NCBI GenBank assembly: GCA_033297205.1
Contig: MU859074.1
Location: 186,001 to 250,000 of the forward strand
Length of the DNA: 64,000 nt
Direction of reading: 5' to 3'
Source: Pseudoneurospora amorphoporcata
Lineage: Eukaryota > Ascomycota > Sordariomycetes > Sordariales > Sordariaceae
The translations under genes and the position numbers were made by a program. Of this stretch, positions 19,426-33,300 are shown piece by piece. The notes beneath the pieces were generated by a model. It saw only the letters and a program-made list of their open reading frames with translations, had not been told where the DNA came from and searched no databases. Numbering within the stretch: position 1 is the stretch's first letter; the number at the start of each line of letters is the position of its first letter.

Positions 19426-20636
19426 ATGGCTCCGCCGTCCTCATCTTTATCAGATCATCTCCTTGCTCCAATCGCCAATTCCTCCAGAAACAACAGCAAA
19501 CCCAACAAAATGATGCAATCCCTCCTCAACAGCGCCAAGTCGCTAGCCATTGGCGACTCAGGCTCCAAAGCCAGCAAACCCGACGAGTTGTTCCCGGTTG
19601 TCTCGAAAGAGGTTGACGGCGACGACTGTCATGACGAGTGCGCAACCTGCACCATCACGTACCCGCGCACCTTCAAGATCGACGAGGAGGACGAGCTGTA
19701 CGGGCAGATCAAAGGGTGGGCTACCCATGTGCTCGTGGCCACGGGCAAAACGGACTGGGTGCGCGATGTGGCGGACGAGAAGGGGAGTGTGATGCAGGCT
19801 ATTGCGGAGGCCAAGGCGCCTAGTAATGGGGTATGTTTTCTGATATCTCCCCTCATATAGCAGATAGGATAGATATACTAAAACCCCCAAAACAGAAACT
19901 TATGCTCTCAGCCTCCAACATGCCCACCCCGCACCAAACAACCTCCTACTCGGAACCCACCACCCTCCTCCTCCTGCCCGCCTTCATCCTAATCGAAAAC
20001 GTCACGCCCGCCACCGTCCCCTTCCTTCTGGAACGCATCATCTCCTCTGCACCCACCAACGCCTCCCCCCTGCAGCCCTTCTCCATCCCCCGCTCCCTCG
20101 AGGCTCCCCTCCCCGAAGCGTCACCAGCTTGCATCAAAGAACTCACCACCCGGCCCAGCCCACACCAAGCGCTGATCCTGCTGTGCTCGCAAAAGACCAG
20201 AGATGCGCGGTGCGGACAAAGCGCCCCTTTGCTGAGAAAGGAGCTGCAACGGCACTTGCAGCCGTTGGGACTGTACAGAGATTTGGACGATGAACGGCCG
20301 GGCGGGGTGGGTATTTACTTTATTAGTCATGTGGGTGGACACAAGTACTCGGCCAACATGCTGGTTTATAGACGGCCGGATGCTTTTGGGTTGGACGCTG
20401 TGGAGAGGGCGAAAGAGAAAGGCGGTGAACTCAAGCCGAGGAAGAAGGAGGAGGGTGGAGAAAAAGAGGAGGACGGCGAGGAAGTGGGTGCCGCGCAATG
20501 TATCTGGCTGGCAAGAGTCAAGCCGGAGGATTGTGAGGGTATCGTCAAGTTTACCGTTTTGCAGGGTAAGGTTATTAAGCCGCAGAGTCAGCTTAGGGGA
20601 GGGTTTGACAGGCAGAGGGGGGTGTTGAGTTGGTAA
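19426..20636 (+). CDS. Sucrase/ferredoxin-like family protein (Aim32-like)
   Basis: Exons 19426-19830 and 19896-20636 encode 381 residues. The 65-nt intron (GTATGT...AACAG) has an ACTAAAA branch region. An N-terminal Cys cluster CHDECATC (about 68-75) is followed by the family region. CSQKTRDARCGQSAP (about 232-246) and HVGGHKYSANMLVY (about 278) are the thioredoxin-like Fe-S ligand motifs of the Suc_Fer/Aim32 family: two Cys and two His. Yeast Aim32 is a mitochondrial protein linked to redox quality control of protein import. The ATG has a good context (gccATGGc). A Lys/Glu-rich insert lies near 310-330. The family call is firm; the cellular role is by homology only. Confidence 0.82.
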
Positions 20637-22241
20637 TCTTGTTTTGAGGTTTTGGTTTTGTTGAGTCTGCTGTTTGTATCCTTCATTGTTCAGCCATTTC
20701 CTCCTTTGCATGTTTCACGAACCTAAAAAGTGCATATCAAAGATGGGGAATGCGGGAGGACTTCAGGAGGTCATTGGGGGCAATTGGAGATGGACTCAGC
20801 TTCCTCAGATGGCGTCGAGGGCGATGCATCTTTATATGGAAAGTGGGGTCAGAGTTGGGGAAGCCATCCCCATTCGGTCCCATCCACAGATGCCACTGCA
20901 TGCATGCACGTTAACTGCCAGGTCCACCAGCACCTGCTCGCCAGCTCGCTGAACCATGCACTTAGTGTAAACAGAAATAAAATGCCATGGAAGTTTAGGG
21001 ATTGAACGACAATGCCAATGGGGCCCCCGCGTCCTGTGTAACTGCGTTTCCATTGTTTTCTTGAAACTGACACCAACAGGTCCGGGACTGTATGTATGTA
21101 AGGTAGGTGGCAGGGCAGGGCAGGGCAGTTACGCGTGGCATGCCGTAGTGGTCGCCCATGCTCGGGACCTGCCTGAAACAGCAGCGTATGGAAGCTGACG
21201 GGGCCACGATTGCTCGACGTTATCGAGATTGTCAGCGCTGCTGCCAGCGATGAGATGCCAGGGAAAAAGATTCCATTGGAGATGGAAGCTGAGAAGGAGA
21301 GACCAAACGGCCTGCCAAGGACTGATTGCCTGGGCAACGGGGCCGTCTGGCCTGGTAAACAATGATCCAATTGGCCGCCGAGACCACGCTGACATGGATA
21401 CGGGACTCAGACTGGGAGGAGCGAGTGCTGGGAGACTGGAGTCACTTGCTCCATTTTGGGGACCATGAGGACCACTGAGAAGGAGGCCAGCAGGCTTCGT
21501 CCCTTTTTATTACTGGTTCCCCGTGAGCCAAAGGTCGCCAAAGCAAGGTCCTGTCAGTCATCATTCCAGCAGGTTTTCTTGTTGAAGCTATTCCGCATCC
21601 CGACTTTTTGGTTCGGGGGGTTTTAGTTTTCTTTTTCTGTTGTTATTCAACTGTTTCCTTTCCGGGACCCTTGGTAGTTGACTGTTTGCTTGGTCAGCGA
21701 ACGACTCTCGGGTTAGTAATTCCCAACCAAGCAAGCCTTCACTCCCGTCCACCGCAATTTGTCCAAGAATCCCAAGTCAGACTCCCGAGGACTCCATCTG
21801 TTCGGTACGGTACCTTACTTACCTTGAAGTGACCTCCTAACCAGGTGTTTGCTAGACCGACTACAGGTTCCAAGCTAGAACTAGTCCAGCATCCTTCCTT
21901 CCACCATCAATTCTCCGCATCTGCCCAGCATTGGCTATCCCCCCGTGAATCGATCGCCAGGGGCCGGCCATACCACACCTACACGACGGGCAGCAGTGTA
22001 CACACCGACCGCGAGATCGCGACAACATTGTCAACTTCATCTCCCAACAACACCCAGACTTCCAAACGTTACCCCGTGAACAATTCCCGAGACACGTCCG
22101 CGCACACGACGCCCATCACCCGGGCCTTTGTTTTGACCACCAGAGACATTTCCACCGCCTCCAATTCCCTTTTCCCAACACACTCCTGTCTCAAAGCCAG
22201 CAGCCGAGTCCGCATCGCCCCCACAGCCTGCTGCCGCCGCC
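20637..22241. other. Intergenic region and 5' leader of the GBD/FH3 gene
   Basis: About 1.6 kb with no supported gene. A short GGGCA repeat is at about 21112-21126. The last 400 bp are C/A-rich and contain an open frame from 21845 that overlaps the next gene in another frame. I take it as leader sequence with upstream ATGs rather than a gene. Confidence 0.4.
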
Positions 22242-25200
22242 ATGCCTCCCGCGGCGGATCTCAACGGCGGCGTTCCTGCCTACCGAACAGGCTCAGGCGA
22301 CGGCATGCGCGATCGAAACATCAACAACAACAACAACAACAACAACAACAACGACAACGACAATAACAATAACAATAACAACAGCGACAACAACCATCTG
22401 CCGCCCTTCTTTCCCCTCCAGAACCAAAACCAGATCCAGCCGCAACAACGCCCCAAATCTTCCTACCTCCGATCGCTTATGGGCCATAAGAGAAGCAATA
22501 CCGTCGGAGCCGGTCTAACGCAATTGCCCCCTGCTGTCTTCTCGACCGATTTCAACAACAAGTCTTCCGACCGCAACCGCGATCCCGCTATATCGTCCTC
22601 GGCTGCTTCCGTCATCGACCCCCCTGAACTATTGCGCCCTCCCTCTAAACTCAACCCCGACCTGGTGGCCCAGCGACACAGTTGCGACATGAACCTGTCC
22701 GGATACCAGAGACATCAATTCGCCGACGCCCTCGGTGAACTTCAGCCAAACCAGTTGGACGACCGGCCACCACCATCTCCCGAAAAGAAGTCGAACCCCT
22801 TTGCGACTATCTCGCTTAAGTCGCCCTTCGGACTCAAAGACTCTAGCAAAGCCTCCAAGAACAAGGGAGACCAATCACCCACCAAGCCCAAGAAGGTCAA
22901 GTCGGCCGCCAACATCGGCCAACTTCTAAGGCCAAAGTCGACCAAGAATCTGAGGCAGCAGCAACAAGAAGAAGAAGAGAACAGTCGCCGACGCAACAAG
23001 GACAAGGAGAACCGCGCGCCAAGTGCCATTGATACCACCCCACCACCACCCATTTATGCCCAGTTTGCCAGGGGTTCGCCCTTTGCGCCGCCTCCAGGGC
23101 TGAGCTCAGCGACGACGCCAGTGGCTTCGCCATTGGACTACAGAGATCCTTTTTGGGACAGCAACAAGTCATTGCCTGCTGACCCAGAACGCCCCGGAAC
23201 AGGCGGAGGACGGTCGTCCATAGCTGAGAACCAACACCTCAAGCCTGAAGCCGAGAACCGCGATCGAGATCGAAACAACAGCCGCTCAAAACCACGGCCA
23301 AAGTCGTTTCACCAGTACTTTGCGAGTAACAATCAGCAGGACGAGAAGCGTACACCCTCAGACTCGAGCACCGACACTCGCTACAGGCAACCGCAATCTG
23401 ACAACAATAACCAGTCATCGTCACAGGAAAGACAGGAACGAAGTTGGAAGAGGCAAACGTGGGCTACATCCAAAAGCTCAGATTTGGCAGGAGGAAGTCA
23501 AGGGTCAGACAGGTCAAACCAACGCCTCAACGTCAAGGGCATGTTTTCCAGTTCCGGTAATGGTGGAGGAAGCAGTAGCTCAGCAGGAGGAGAGCGAAAC
23601 AAATCAGCAGCAGCGCAATCTGCAAGTATGGAACGACAACAGAGCGCCCAGTCTCTGCTACAACAACCCATCGACCCCAAGGACATCGACAAGCACCTCG
23701 AGGCCATGCTGGACCGGCGCAACATTCCCGAAAATCAGCGGTACAAGATGCGCAACCTCAACGACACCATCAAGTTGGAATTCATCCGACAGGACTGGGC
23801 CGAGACGCAGGCCAAGATGGTGAACCAGAATGCAAGCAACACGTCTCTTGAAAAGGGAGGGAACGCAGGCAGTGTCAACGGTGGTGCCGGGTCAGAGCGG
23901 GAAGATCAGCAGCAGCAGCAGCAGTCGTCGTCTTCTTCCAATTCAAAACGGGAAGACGGTAACAGCAAGGATAAGGATAACGAGAGAACAGGGAGGACGA
24001 AGAGGAAAGGGTTCGGTCTGTCGCTTGGCAAAGGTGCCGCCGGCAAGGCCCAGTCGTCACCCAGCAAGAGTATCGGTCGACACTTTAGGTCCAAGTCCAA
24101 CGACAGCAGCATGAGCGAGCGACCTTCGTTTGCTGATGTGAACGGTAACTCGTCTGGAAACGGCGTGGGTGGGTTCTTGGGTATGAAGAGCGGCAAAAGT
24201 CAGCAGGTGCCGGCGGACTTTGTGGCGTATCTGCAAAAGGAGCGGAAGCCGGAGCTCGTGGAGGTGGGTAAACTTCATAAGCTTCGGCTGTTGCTGAGGA
24301 ATGAGACGGTGGCTTGGACGGAGGAGTTCATCAAGCAAGGGGGAATGAAGGAAATTGTGGATTTGTTGCATCGGATCATGGCTGTTGAGTGGAGGTGAGA
24401 TTGCAGTTATTCCCCTTTGATGACGACTGAAGAGATACTGACCATGCAACAGAGAGGAACACGAAGACGCCCTTCTCCACGAAAACCTGCTCTGCCTAAA
24501 AGCACTCTGCACCACCGCCCTGGCTCTACAGTACCTCCACACCATCCACGCCACGTTATTCCCAGCCCTCTTACACCTAATCTTCGACCCGGAGAAGAAA
24601 GGGCCAAGCGAGTTCACAACACGCAACATCATCACCTCACTTTTGCTCACCTACATCGAGTGCGCCACGCCTCAGGAACGCATAACCCGGGCCCAGACGA
24701 TCTTACAATTCCTGCGAGACCCCGAGACGGAAGAGGAAAAGAAGCCAGTCAACTTCATCCTAGAAATGAGGCGTGAGAGGCCATACCGCGTATGGTGCAA
24801 GGAAGCCGTGAGCGTGACCAAGGAGGTCTTCTGGATCTTTTTGCACAACATGAACATTGTCTCATTACCGCCACCAGATGAAGGCAGTTCCGGCGTCGGT
24901 GGAGGGGGGTCAGGCGGTAGGAATGGCGAGCAGAAAGATACCCTGCAACAACAACAGCTGCACCAAGCAGGCATCATCGATCCCTCGGCCATACCGCGAA
25001 GTGACACCGATCCCAAGTCAGGGTCAGGAGGTGAAGACTCAGAAACCGCAACAGCCGCCCAACTAGCTTACATGTCCCGCCACTTCCCGCAAGAACGACC
25101 GCCTGTTCCCGCGGCCCCTTACGTCGGCGGCGTCGAATGGGACGCAACCAATTACCTGGCCAGCCACCTGGACCTGATGAACGCCATTATCGCTTGCACG

Positions 25201-25641
25201 GGTCCCACGGCCGCCGAGCGCAACGCTTTGCGCGCTCAGCTGCGCATCTCGGGCTGGGAGCGCTGTTTGGGCGGCAGCCTGCGGATGTGCAAGGAGAAGT
25301 TCTACGGGTCCGTTCACGATGGTTTGCGAACCTGGGTCGCCGCCGCGGCCGACGACGGCTGGGACGTACGTGATGTGCGGTTTGGCCCGCCGCCGGAGAG
25401 CAGGGGCGTTAGTCCGATGAAGAAGACGCCCGGAAAGAAACCGAGGGAGGAGGCGCCGCCCAAGATTGAGATTCCGAAACTGGATTTACATATCGGCGGT
25501 GCTAATTCTCCTGGTATTGCCGGCGTTAGTCCGGGCGGCCTGGTCGCGGGAGTGGTTGCGAATCTTAACGGCGGCGGCGGCGGGAGATCGCCGATGCCCG
25601 TCTCGCCTGCGGTGCGGGCGCCGGATTACTGGCTGTCGTGA
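22242..25641 (+). CDS. Formin-like Rho-GTPase-binding (GBD/FH3) domain protein without FH2
   Basis: Exons 22242-24394 and 24453-25641 encode 1,113 residues. The 58-nt intron joins VEWR to EEHEDALLHENLLCLKALC, unbroken formin sequence. Residues about 1-470 are low complexity: an Asn run coded by AAC repeats near 28-50, and Ser/Pro/Gln-rich stretches. DPKDIDKHLEAMLDRRNIPENQRYKM (about 473 on) starts the Diaphanous GTPase-binding domain. PADFVAYLQKERKPEL (about 656) and the RLLLRNETVAWTEEF region lead into the FH3/armadillo part, which continues to about 1020. No Pro-rich FH1 or actin-nucleating FH2 domain follows, and the protein ends 100 residues later. It could bind Rho GTPases or compete with the true formin at polarity sites (inference). 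Confidence 0.85.
22319..22383 (+). repeat. AAC/AAT trinucleotide repeat coding poly-Asn
   Basis: An imperfect AAC/GAC/AAT tract lies within the GBD/FH3 gene. All interruptions keep the frame (Asn or Asp), consistent with a real coding microsatellite. Confidence 0.85.
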
Positions 25642-28628
25642 TTTGTGGCTGCGTTTTGTGGCGTGGTGTTGGCGTTGGCCCGTTGCGTTGTCTGAGATGT
25701 CCCACAGAAAAGGGAGGACACGAGACATCAGGAAAAAGCAAAAATACCAAAGTGTTTCAGGTTGACGGGTCATGCTCTTTGCATACTCTTACAGCAACAG
25801 ATCGCGGGACGTGGGATCGTGTAGCAAGCGCGAAATCGGGGAATCGTGAATCGGGGAGTTGGGACAAAGCCCATCTCACACGGAGTGCGGGCCGCAGAAA
25901 TCCCAACGGATGTCGGACGGACCGACGTGGACAACGACGAAACAGCACGGCACGGCTCTAGCTAACGAAACCGCTAAAGCGGCCGCGGCTCATTCGTTCG
26001 GCGACAGCGCGACCCCGTAACGACCACGATCATGGAATGCACAACGAAGCTGTGCAGGACGGTGCCGAGGTGCCAGCCAAAACGGACCACACTGACACCA
26101 CTAACCACACACAAACATACGTGTGTTTAACGGCCACACCACACATCATTATACCCACTTGTACAAAACTATTGCATAGTTACCTGGATTAGACGGGTCC
26201 ACACATGCAGTTGATCTTGCTGATCAGTTATTGTTGTTGGTCGGTAACATTACCTGTTTCTGTACGACTGACTGAGTTGTTTGTTTCGATATTGTTGACA
26301 CCAAAAGAAAGAAGGAAGGAAGTGTTGTAACATTAGGAAATCAAGGAATCAGACGAGCGAGTAACCGGACTGGACTGAGCTGTACTGGACTGGACTTGAA
26401 AGGACGAAACCGAATGAACTGCGAGAGAAAAACGCAGGACAGCAAGCGGCAACGCAGCAAATAACAACACAAGAGGGAGGAGAAGCCCCTACCAGCTTGC
26501 CAGCCAGCCAGGCCCATCAACACAAAGCATTACTTGGCGGTCAGTTTCGGGTTGCTCTGCGAGCCCACTCGCTGGATGGTCTGCTGCTGTTGGGCCGGTG
26601 TGTCACGGCCGTCCGAATGGAATAACCCACTGCCGTCTGTCTGGTCAGAGTTTACCCGCTAGGGCCGTTTTCATGAACTGAGGACCCGAAACTTGAAGGT
26701 CGCGTGACTGGTTTTGAATGGAGTGGTCCGCAACAACAAGGGGGCCGGCATCACAAGAGCACAAGAGCACACGGGATAAGGGGAACGAACACAACAAACA
26801 TGGCGGCGCGGCGGAGATGGGGGACAAAATGGGTATTCCCGACTGGCGGCACCACATTGATTGGCACTGACTGGCATGAGAACGTTTTCCTCGCCCTTTC
26901 CCACTTGGTGTTTGGCCTCTCCTCTTCATTCCCTTCCCACATCGTTTATTGCGTGGTCGTGGTTGGTCAATTGATGAAGCTGGAGCTGGCGAATATGTCT
27001 CGATGGGTCAGTCAGTCGGTTGTTCGGTATCGAAAACTTTCTCGCCGGCCTGCGGCAGGCATTCGGTTTCCGGGTCTGTGTATTTTTGCGTCCACCGCCT
27101 CGACGGTCTGTCTCTGTCTGGTATCTGTTGGCTGGCCTAGTGTTTCGTGTCAGCCAAAATGAGAAACAATGGGAAGATGGGAAGGGCATCGAGAGGAGAG
27201 AAGGGAAGAGAAAAAAAAAAAAAAAAAAGGGAGGCCATCTCTTTTTCGAAGAATTCCAGAGTCGTCAGAAGAACCCATTCTCGAAAATGTAGGAGAAACA
27301 TCGGGCAACTATCGGAAATTCTTCGGAATCTTTTGGTTCGCCGAGTCGTGAAAGCCTCTCTCTCTCTGCTTCTTCCTTCCGGTGTCGGTGTTCCCCGTCT
27401 CCCGTCTCCTTTCTTTCTGTCAAAATCTTGACCATCCAGCACTAACTTTTTGGTGTGTGTGTCTCATATTTTTGTTGTGCTCCTCCACCCAACAACCCTC
27501 CGCCCCGGATCTGGCTCCCCTTTCCCATCCATGTTTATTATACCCTCATTTCTCATTAAATAGCACCCACCAGCATTGATGCCCAACGAGCCCCCGGGTG
27601 GGGGGACAAAAAAACATTATAGACTTGGCCTTGTCCAGAAAAGCAACTACCGACTCCCCTACCTTTCTCTCTACTCCCGCAAGTGGACACTAGTCCCCTA
27701 ATGAAATCCCGACACGCTGGGTGACGGCCCGTCGGATAACGGCCGATATTTCGTTCTTTCCTTCGTTCAATATTTTCTTGCATGGTTCGGGTACACGGTG
27801 CTCGCGCGTTCCTGGGAGGTGTTGTTCTCCATGGTCCGGGGTAACGGGGAGGTTCCTACATACCTGGTCAAGCTTTTCAAACCTGTCACCCACCCCACCC
27901 GGCGGCTTTGTTGTCATTAGTCATTTAACCCTGGGATTGACACCTTTCCCCCCCTCTGTAGGGTTTGCTCGCTGTCTTGTTCGCTATTTCCTGTCTTGTC
28001 CTTGTGAGTTGAGAAAGGTTCTTGTTACCGGATACCGCACCCCGCTACCTGCCTGGATGTACCTCCTCGGACCTGGCTGGCTGGGTTCAGGGGCTTTGAC
28101 CTTTTCTTTCGAGAGCGAGCGGGCTGGCGAGGGACCTTCAGGGTCCTTGCTTGCTTAAAATGCAAGACCGTTGGGTAGTCGTCCGATTGGCGGGGGTGTG
28201 GAAAACCCAACTGGCCTTTGCCGATATTGACGGGGTTATTAGTTTGCATAATCTAGCCTGTATCGACCTCGTCTCTGATGTCTTCGCTGCCGGACCGAAT
28301 CAAGAAGGATGACAAGGGGTTTGATGAAGGATAGGGACAAGGCTAGTACTACCTAGCCTCTTAGTCCTTGCACGTTTTGAGCTTAGAACGGAGGGGGCAC
28401 GGGGAAGAAGGAACGGGAAGGTCAGAGGGGAGAGCAAAATGGCAATATAATTTTTCCTCAAAATATTTTCCTTTTTCTCTTTTCTCTCGTTTTTGCGTCT
28501 GACCTTGTCCACTGTTGGGTATGCCTCTGTCGGCAGGGTTTGTTTTCATTTTCCGTATCTTGGTTTAGCCTTCCTACTTCCTGGCTGATTGCATTTGACG
28601 GTGAATGGGGTAGTCTTTTTTTTGTTCT

Positions 28629-28629
<1 letters not shown>

Positions 28630-28661
<32 letters not shown>
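28630..28661. repeat. Poly-T run (32 nt)
   Basis: Uninterrupted T homopolymer in the gene-free region. The length is likely uncertain because of sequencing. Confidence 0.9.
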
Positions 28662-28662
<1 letters not shown>

Positions 28663-30303
28663 GCGTACCATCTTGGCATTGGCATTGGCTTTAAAGCATG
28701 TTTTGTTTTCGCTCCCATTCTCTGGTTTCCCTTCATCCGAAGAAACGTTCTGAGTATGGCGTTTCTATTTCCACTTCGATAGGCTTGAATCAAAGCTTAT
28801 GTATGTGTACTACACACACCGCTCGCTTGTGCGTATAAGAGCAAGCCGTGGGACCAGCCAGCGGCTGAAACAAACTTGGTTGTTGTGAGCTGGTTGGCTG
28901 GTTGGTTAGTCGGCTACCCATTTTGGGTCTGGCTTTTCTCATTGGGTGTAGGTAGTGAAGAGTTGAATAGGTATGGCATGTCAGGTGAATAAAAAGACAT
29001 AGAATAAGAGAGCGGGACGGAGGGGATAAGAAGAGTACGTCATGAGGGAGTTGACTCTGTCCTGCTATCATGACTGAACGACCGCTTCTTTCTTTCCACG
29101 TTCGGAAATTTTCACTCACAAACAATAAGCAACAGTGATAAGAAGAGGTTTAATGCATTAGCGTTGTCTTGAAACTTTGAGAGTGGAACTGATGCTCGTG
29201 GTGGTGGTGCTGGTTGAAAGGCTCACAGTAGAAAAGAGAGGGCTATGGGAATCCAAATGTGAATGAACTAATTTTCGTGGAACTGTCCAATGAGATGTAG
29301 AAACTGGTGGCTAGAACTAGTGAAATGGAAAGGAGCGTGAGAACAGCCGAGTTTCATGCGCGATGAGAGCAAAGGACACTAAGAACAGAGATCGGACGTA
29401 CATACCAGCAAAAGCAACGATTTCTCTTGACCCATGTATGTAGCTGGCTTACGGAGCTGTGATGCTCCGCACTAGAACGTGCTAGACAAGGAAGGAAAAG
29501 GGAAACGGAGCGGTAGAATTAGCTTGGGGGACTAGCAGCATCGGCCAGGTGGTTGAGCGGTGTGGGTTTCATATAAGAAACGGAATCCATAACAATCTCG
29601 GGTGAGAACTTTGTTCGATGACCGCGCTCGCTGTTGGTCTCCTCAGCGAATGCTGAACGGGAAGTGCAGAAGCAAACAATATAAAATGAATGGGCAAGTC
29701 CTCTTACATCATTCAGCTCTTTGTCATCCATCTACTACCCGCGGGTTGGCCAGGCTGTCGATTTTGTGCCGAGTGCTTATTCTTGATCTTGTGGTGATCC
29801 AATTTCGCGTACGTACGGGAAGGTAAAGTTGTTCTGTGATCCTGTTGCTCACAAAAGTTAGGAGCTTGATGGGCGTAGACGACTTGACGGGGGAAGCTTC
29901 CCGAGCCATGTCCGTGGTGATCCCAGATCGGCCACTGAACCCATGTCTCTACGGACTTGGCCTCTATGAGGGTAGGCTGTCCTGTTCGGTGGTCATAACA
30001 AGGCCTTCATCAGTTTAGCAATATGGGCTCTGTGAGTTGAAAGAGATCCTGGTACAATTAAGTACCTGTAACGCCTCACGACGCGTTCTGGAAGGTTGCG
30101 TGTTTATGTGAGGTGTGGCGGCATCGCCGAGTAGAGCGGATGATGGACGTGAAATTGGGTAGCAAAGAGCTGTGCTCATCTGCTATTCCTGTCTGACCAT
30201 TCTCCGATTCTGATCCTGCCTCTGGCATCCTTCACAGTCTGTTACTTGAAACTGCATTTTGTCCCTCGGCGAGACTAGGTGCCCTTGGGATGTGATGAGT
30301 TTT

Positions 30304-30305
<2 letters not shown>

Positions 30306-30362
<57 letters not shown>
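30306..30362. repeat. Poly-T run (57 nt)
   Basis: One of the longest homopolymers of the window. No target duplication or element body adjoins it, so it is not clearly the tail of a retroposed element. Confidence 0.9.
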
Positions 30363-30364
<2 letters not shown>

Positions 30365-33300
30365 ATGCGGAAGAGACTGGTAATGAGTAGGGAGAGGTAA
30401 CAAAACAGGATTTGGGCCAGGTTACTTCTGCGACCGGAACAACCTCCCAAGTCAGGATTGTAGTGGCCTTCAGGTGTGATGAGATTGGTATGTACTCCTT
30501 CACTGTCCGAGTAAGAGTAGTCCTGTTTTCGGAGTGATGAGGTTTCCAGGTTCACACTGGTGAGCTATCTGTAGATGAAATTTTTGCCCGATCGCGGTTT
30601 TGTTGCCGTGTTGGTCACTTGACTCTGAATGGAAATGCAACAGTGAACATCTCGTTGTGGAGGCTGCCAAGTTCTGGCACTGGTCCCTGGAATCCCTCAT
30701 CTCGGCGGATTATCCAGGGAAAGATACAACCCCCAGTTGGACAGGGTGCTTCTAGCCCAGTAAGGCCACCAACACTCACTCGTAGGCATTGTGTTGTGTG
30801 GCAAGAGTTCCTAAACGTAGTATGAAGTGAGTTCAAACACCGCAGAGCTTGCTCAGGACCTCGGCTCTAGGTAAGTACCCGTCGGTTCAGCACATTGTGA
30901 GTTCGTGGGAAGAACTGAACTGAACGTGGACCTACTATGTAGACCTCGTCAGCTCCGCTACCCGACCATTTAGTTGCTCGCACGATACTTGATGAGAAAT
31001 GGGATGGACCATACAACGTCAATCCGTCCGTGTTCTAGCCCTACAGCACGTTGTTGTGCGTGATCGGCACACATCGCACTTGCAACACACAAAGAAGTCC
31101 TCGAGGCTCAATAGGTGTAACATGTACACAAAAAGAGCACAGACAAGGTGACGTGGCTCAAACCCAACCAAAAATGACCCAGGGTTTCGAAAGCGTTCTG
31201 TATTGTAGCAAAGAAAAAGAACCCAGACCAATACACACGAATTTTCACCCGAGGGTGCTTGTAAGCTTAGGCATAGCTGGTGACAGTGACTGTAAAGTTG
31301 AACAGATGGTTCCATGCTAGGCACACGCAACCGAGACCCAAGTTTGATACTGAAGGATCAGGCCCACTTGTGAAAACAGAATCAAGATACAATAGTGAGT
31401 GCTGTCGGTGGCTTTCGTAGTATTCCAGGTGAGCATGGTTAACCAGCCAGCTACTGATTCGAGGCTAGTAACCATGGATGGAGAGAAAAATCCAATGTAC
31501 GTGTATAGAATCATCAGAAAGCAGAGTTCGATTGTAAAAAAAATCCCAGCGATTCTCTAAGGGCATGCTTGTACGGGGTCTGCAGGTATTAGAACCCTCG
31601 ACGCACTCCTTCGGAAGGAAGACACCTGGATTGGGCTAGAAGAACCGAGGTGTGGATATGAACATGCTACACCTCAAACCTGTGTCAACAGCCACGGAAG
31701 AAACTGCAGAGGCATACGAATAGCAGAAGGTCCGGCTGCGGCCTTTGTCAACTCCGGCGAGCCAAAACGTCCTACCCACTTGGGTTAGGTTAAGATCCGT
31801 CAGGGAGATATACCGAAGATCCCAAGATCAAAGTGCAGAAAAGCTGAAGTCATGATAGTTTAGCGTGGGAGAAAGAGACATACTGGAGCAGAACGTCCAA
31901 TGGCAGGATTAGAAAACGGTCGTAAAATGATAGACACCAGACTCTGAGACGTCCTATGGCCGACATTACTGTAAAGGCTATGCTCGGCTCCGTTGACATT
32001 GCCGCGAGGAAAGATGTAGGAAGCAGCCAAGGCTGGTCTGGGTTGGCTTGGCGTTTAACCACTACCGTCGTGTGATGTCGATGTGCGGAAAGTTGAACGC
32101 CCTCATTCCGCCTGCTGAAGGGCCAGAATTATTTGGTCCCACGAATTGCTGAAGTCGTAACCCGAGCAAAGAAAGAGTCGGAGTGGCTCAGAATGCCCCA
32201 CGTCAAGGCGGCATGACGGATGTATCCGTTATTTGGTATGATTTCCTCGCCAATAACAATTCTCGCTCGCTTTTTCTGGGATTTCTGCTAAAGCTGATTC
32301 CTCTCGCCGCCGTGCCGCAGAGGTACTAGCATATGGGGTGCATGAGGCGGTGAGAAAGCTGAGTCGTGATGATCGAACCACTTGTCCAGCAGAAGTTACT
32401 GGACAAGCTCGAGCGCTTCGGGAAGGGCCCGTGGTGGTTGAGGTTGAAAGTCAAAATTCACTAGCCGCATGCGAGCTGTGGGAGACGTCTTTTGGGAGGG
32501 GCCGAAAGGAGCCGACACGCTGGTACGTTCTGAGGGGACTTGAACAGCGAACAAGTGGCGGTACCTGCGTATCCTTGCTCCAGCCAGACCATGGTGCAAG
32601 GGGCCAATGAGGTAACCGGATTGAGGGTAGGCCTTTGACTGGAGAGTTTCTTTTCAGGTACCTGTACAAGGGTGTAGATCTTGTTCAGCAACTAACGACG
32701 TCAGGGCAATCAGTAAAGTGACAAGGCACAGATCCCTGCCCAGACGCATGGCAATAAGGCGAGGCCATCGACATCATGGCTTTCTTGCTGTGATGGTGAG
32801 GATGTGTATCGATGCGTCTTCCCACGCCGTCATGGGCCAGTGAGGGCATGTCCAGTCACTTTGTGGCCTGAAACGTTAGGAGGAGGCTTAAAGGGTTGTC
32901 AAACCTGAGTAGTGTCTCCCAAGGAACAGGACCAATGCATGGTGAGCATGGCTTTCCGTTCTCCCGCCCTCACATCAACCCCCCGGGCCTGGCAACGGTG
33001 CCATCGTGGAAGAGACAACGAACACATGGGCGTGTGCACTCGAAGCTCAATTCGATCCGGTGGGTACTAATCGGACATGTTCAGGCCGTATCCTTGTTCT
33101 GCTCGACCTGCTGTGTAAGCAACTGGCTCTTATAAACACCAAGGTGACTCCCGTCTAGTGACCAAAGGGGGCAGATGGTAGATTAGATTCTGGACGCTAA
33201 GACGAGTGCGAATGGAACAGTATACTGTGAACGACGGCTCCCCCCCGTAGCAGCAAAAGACCGGCAAATCAGGGTAGGGGCAGACCATGATGTCGGGTAG

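Noticed and set aside
26704..27162. 152-codon open frame, plus strand
   Set aside because: No recognisable motif and low-complexity start; not supported.
29534..29640. tRNA-like segment with CAT in a GTTTC/GAAAC hairpin
   Set aside because: The B-box is poor (TGTTCGATGACC), the stems do not close properly and the length is wrong. Kept out of the feature list.
30477..30630. Box C/D snoRNA candidates in the gene-free region
   Set aside because: TGATGA motifs can be paired with a CTGA at 30624, but no terminal stem or rRNA complementarity is visible.
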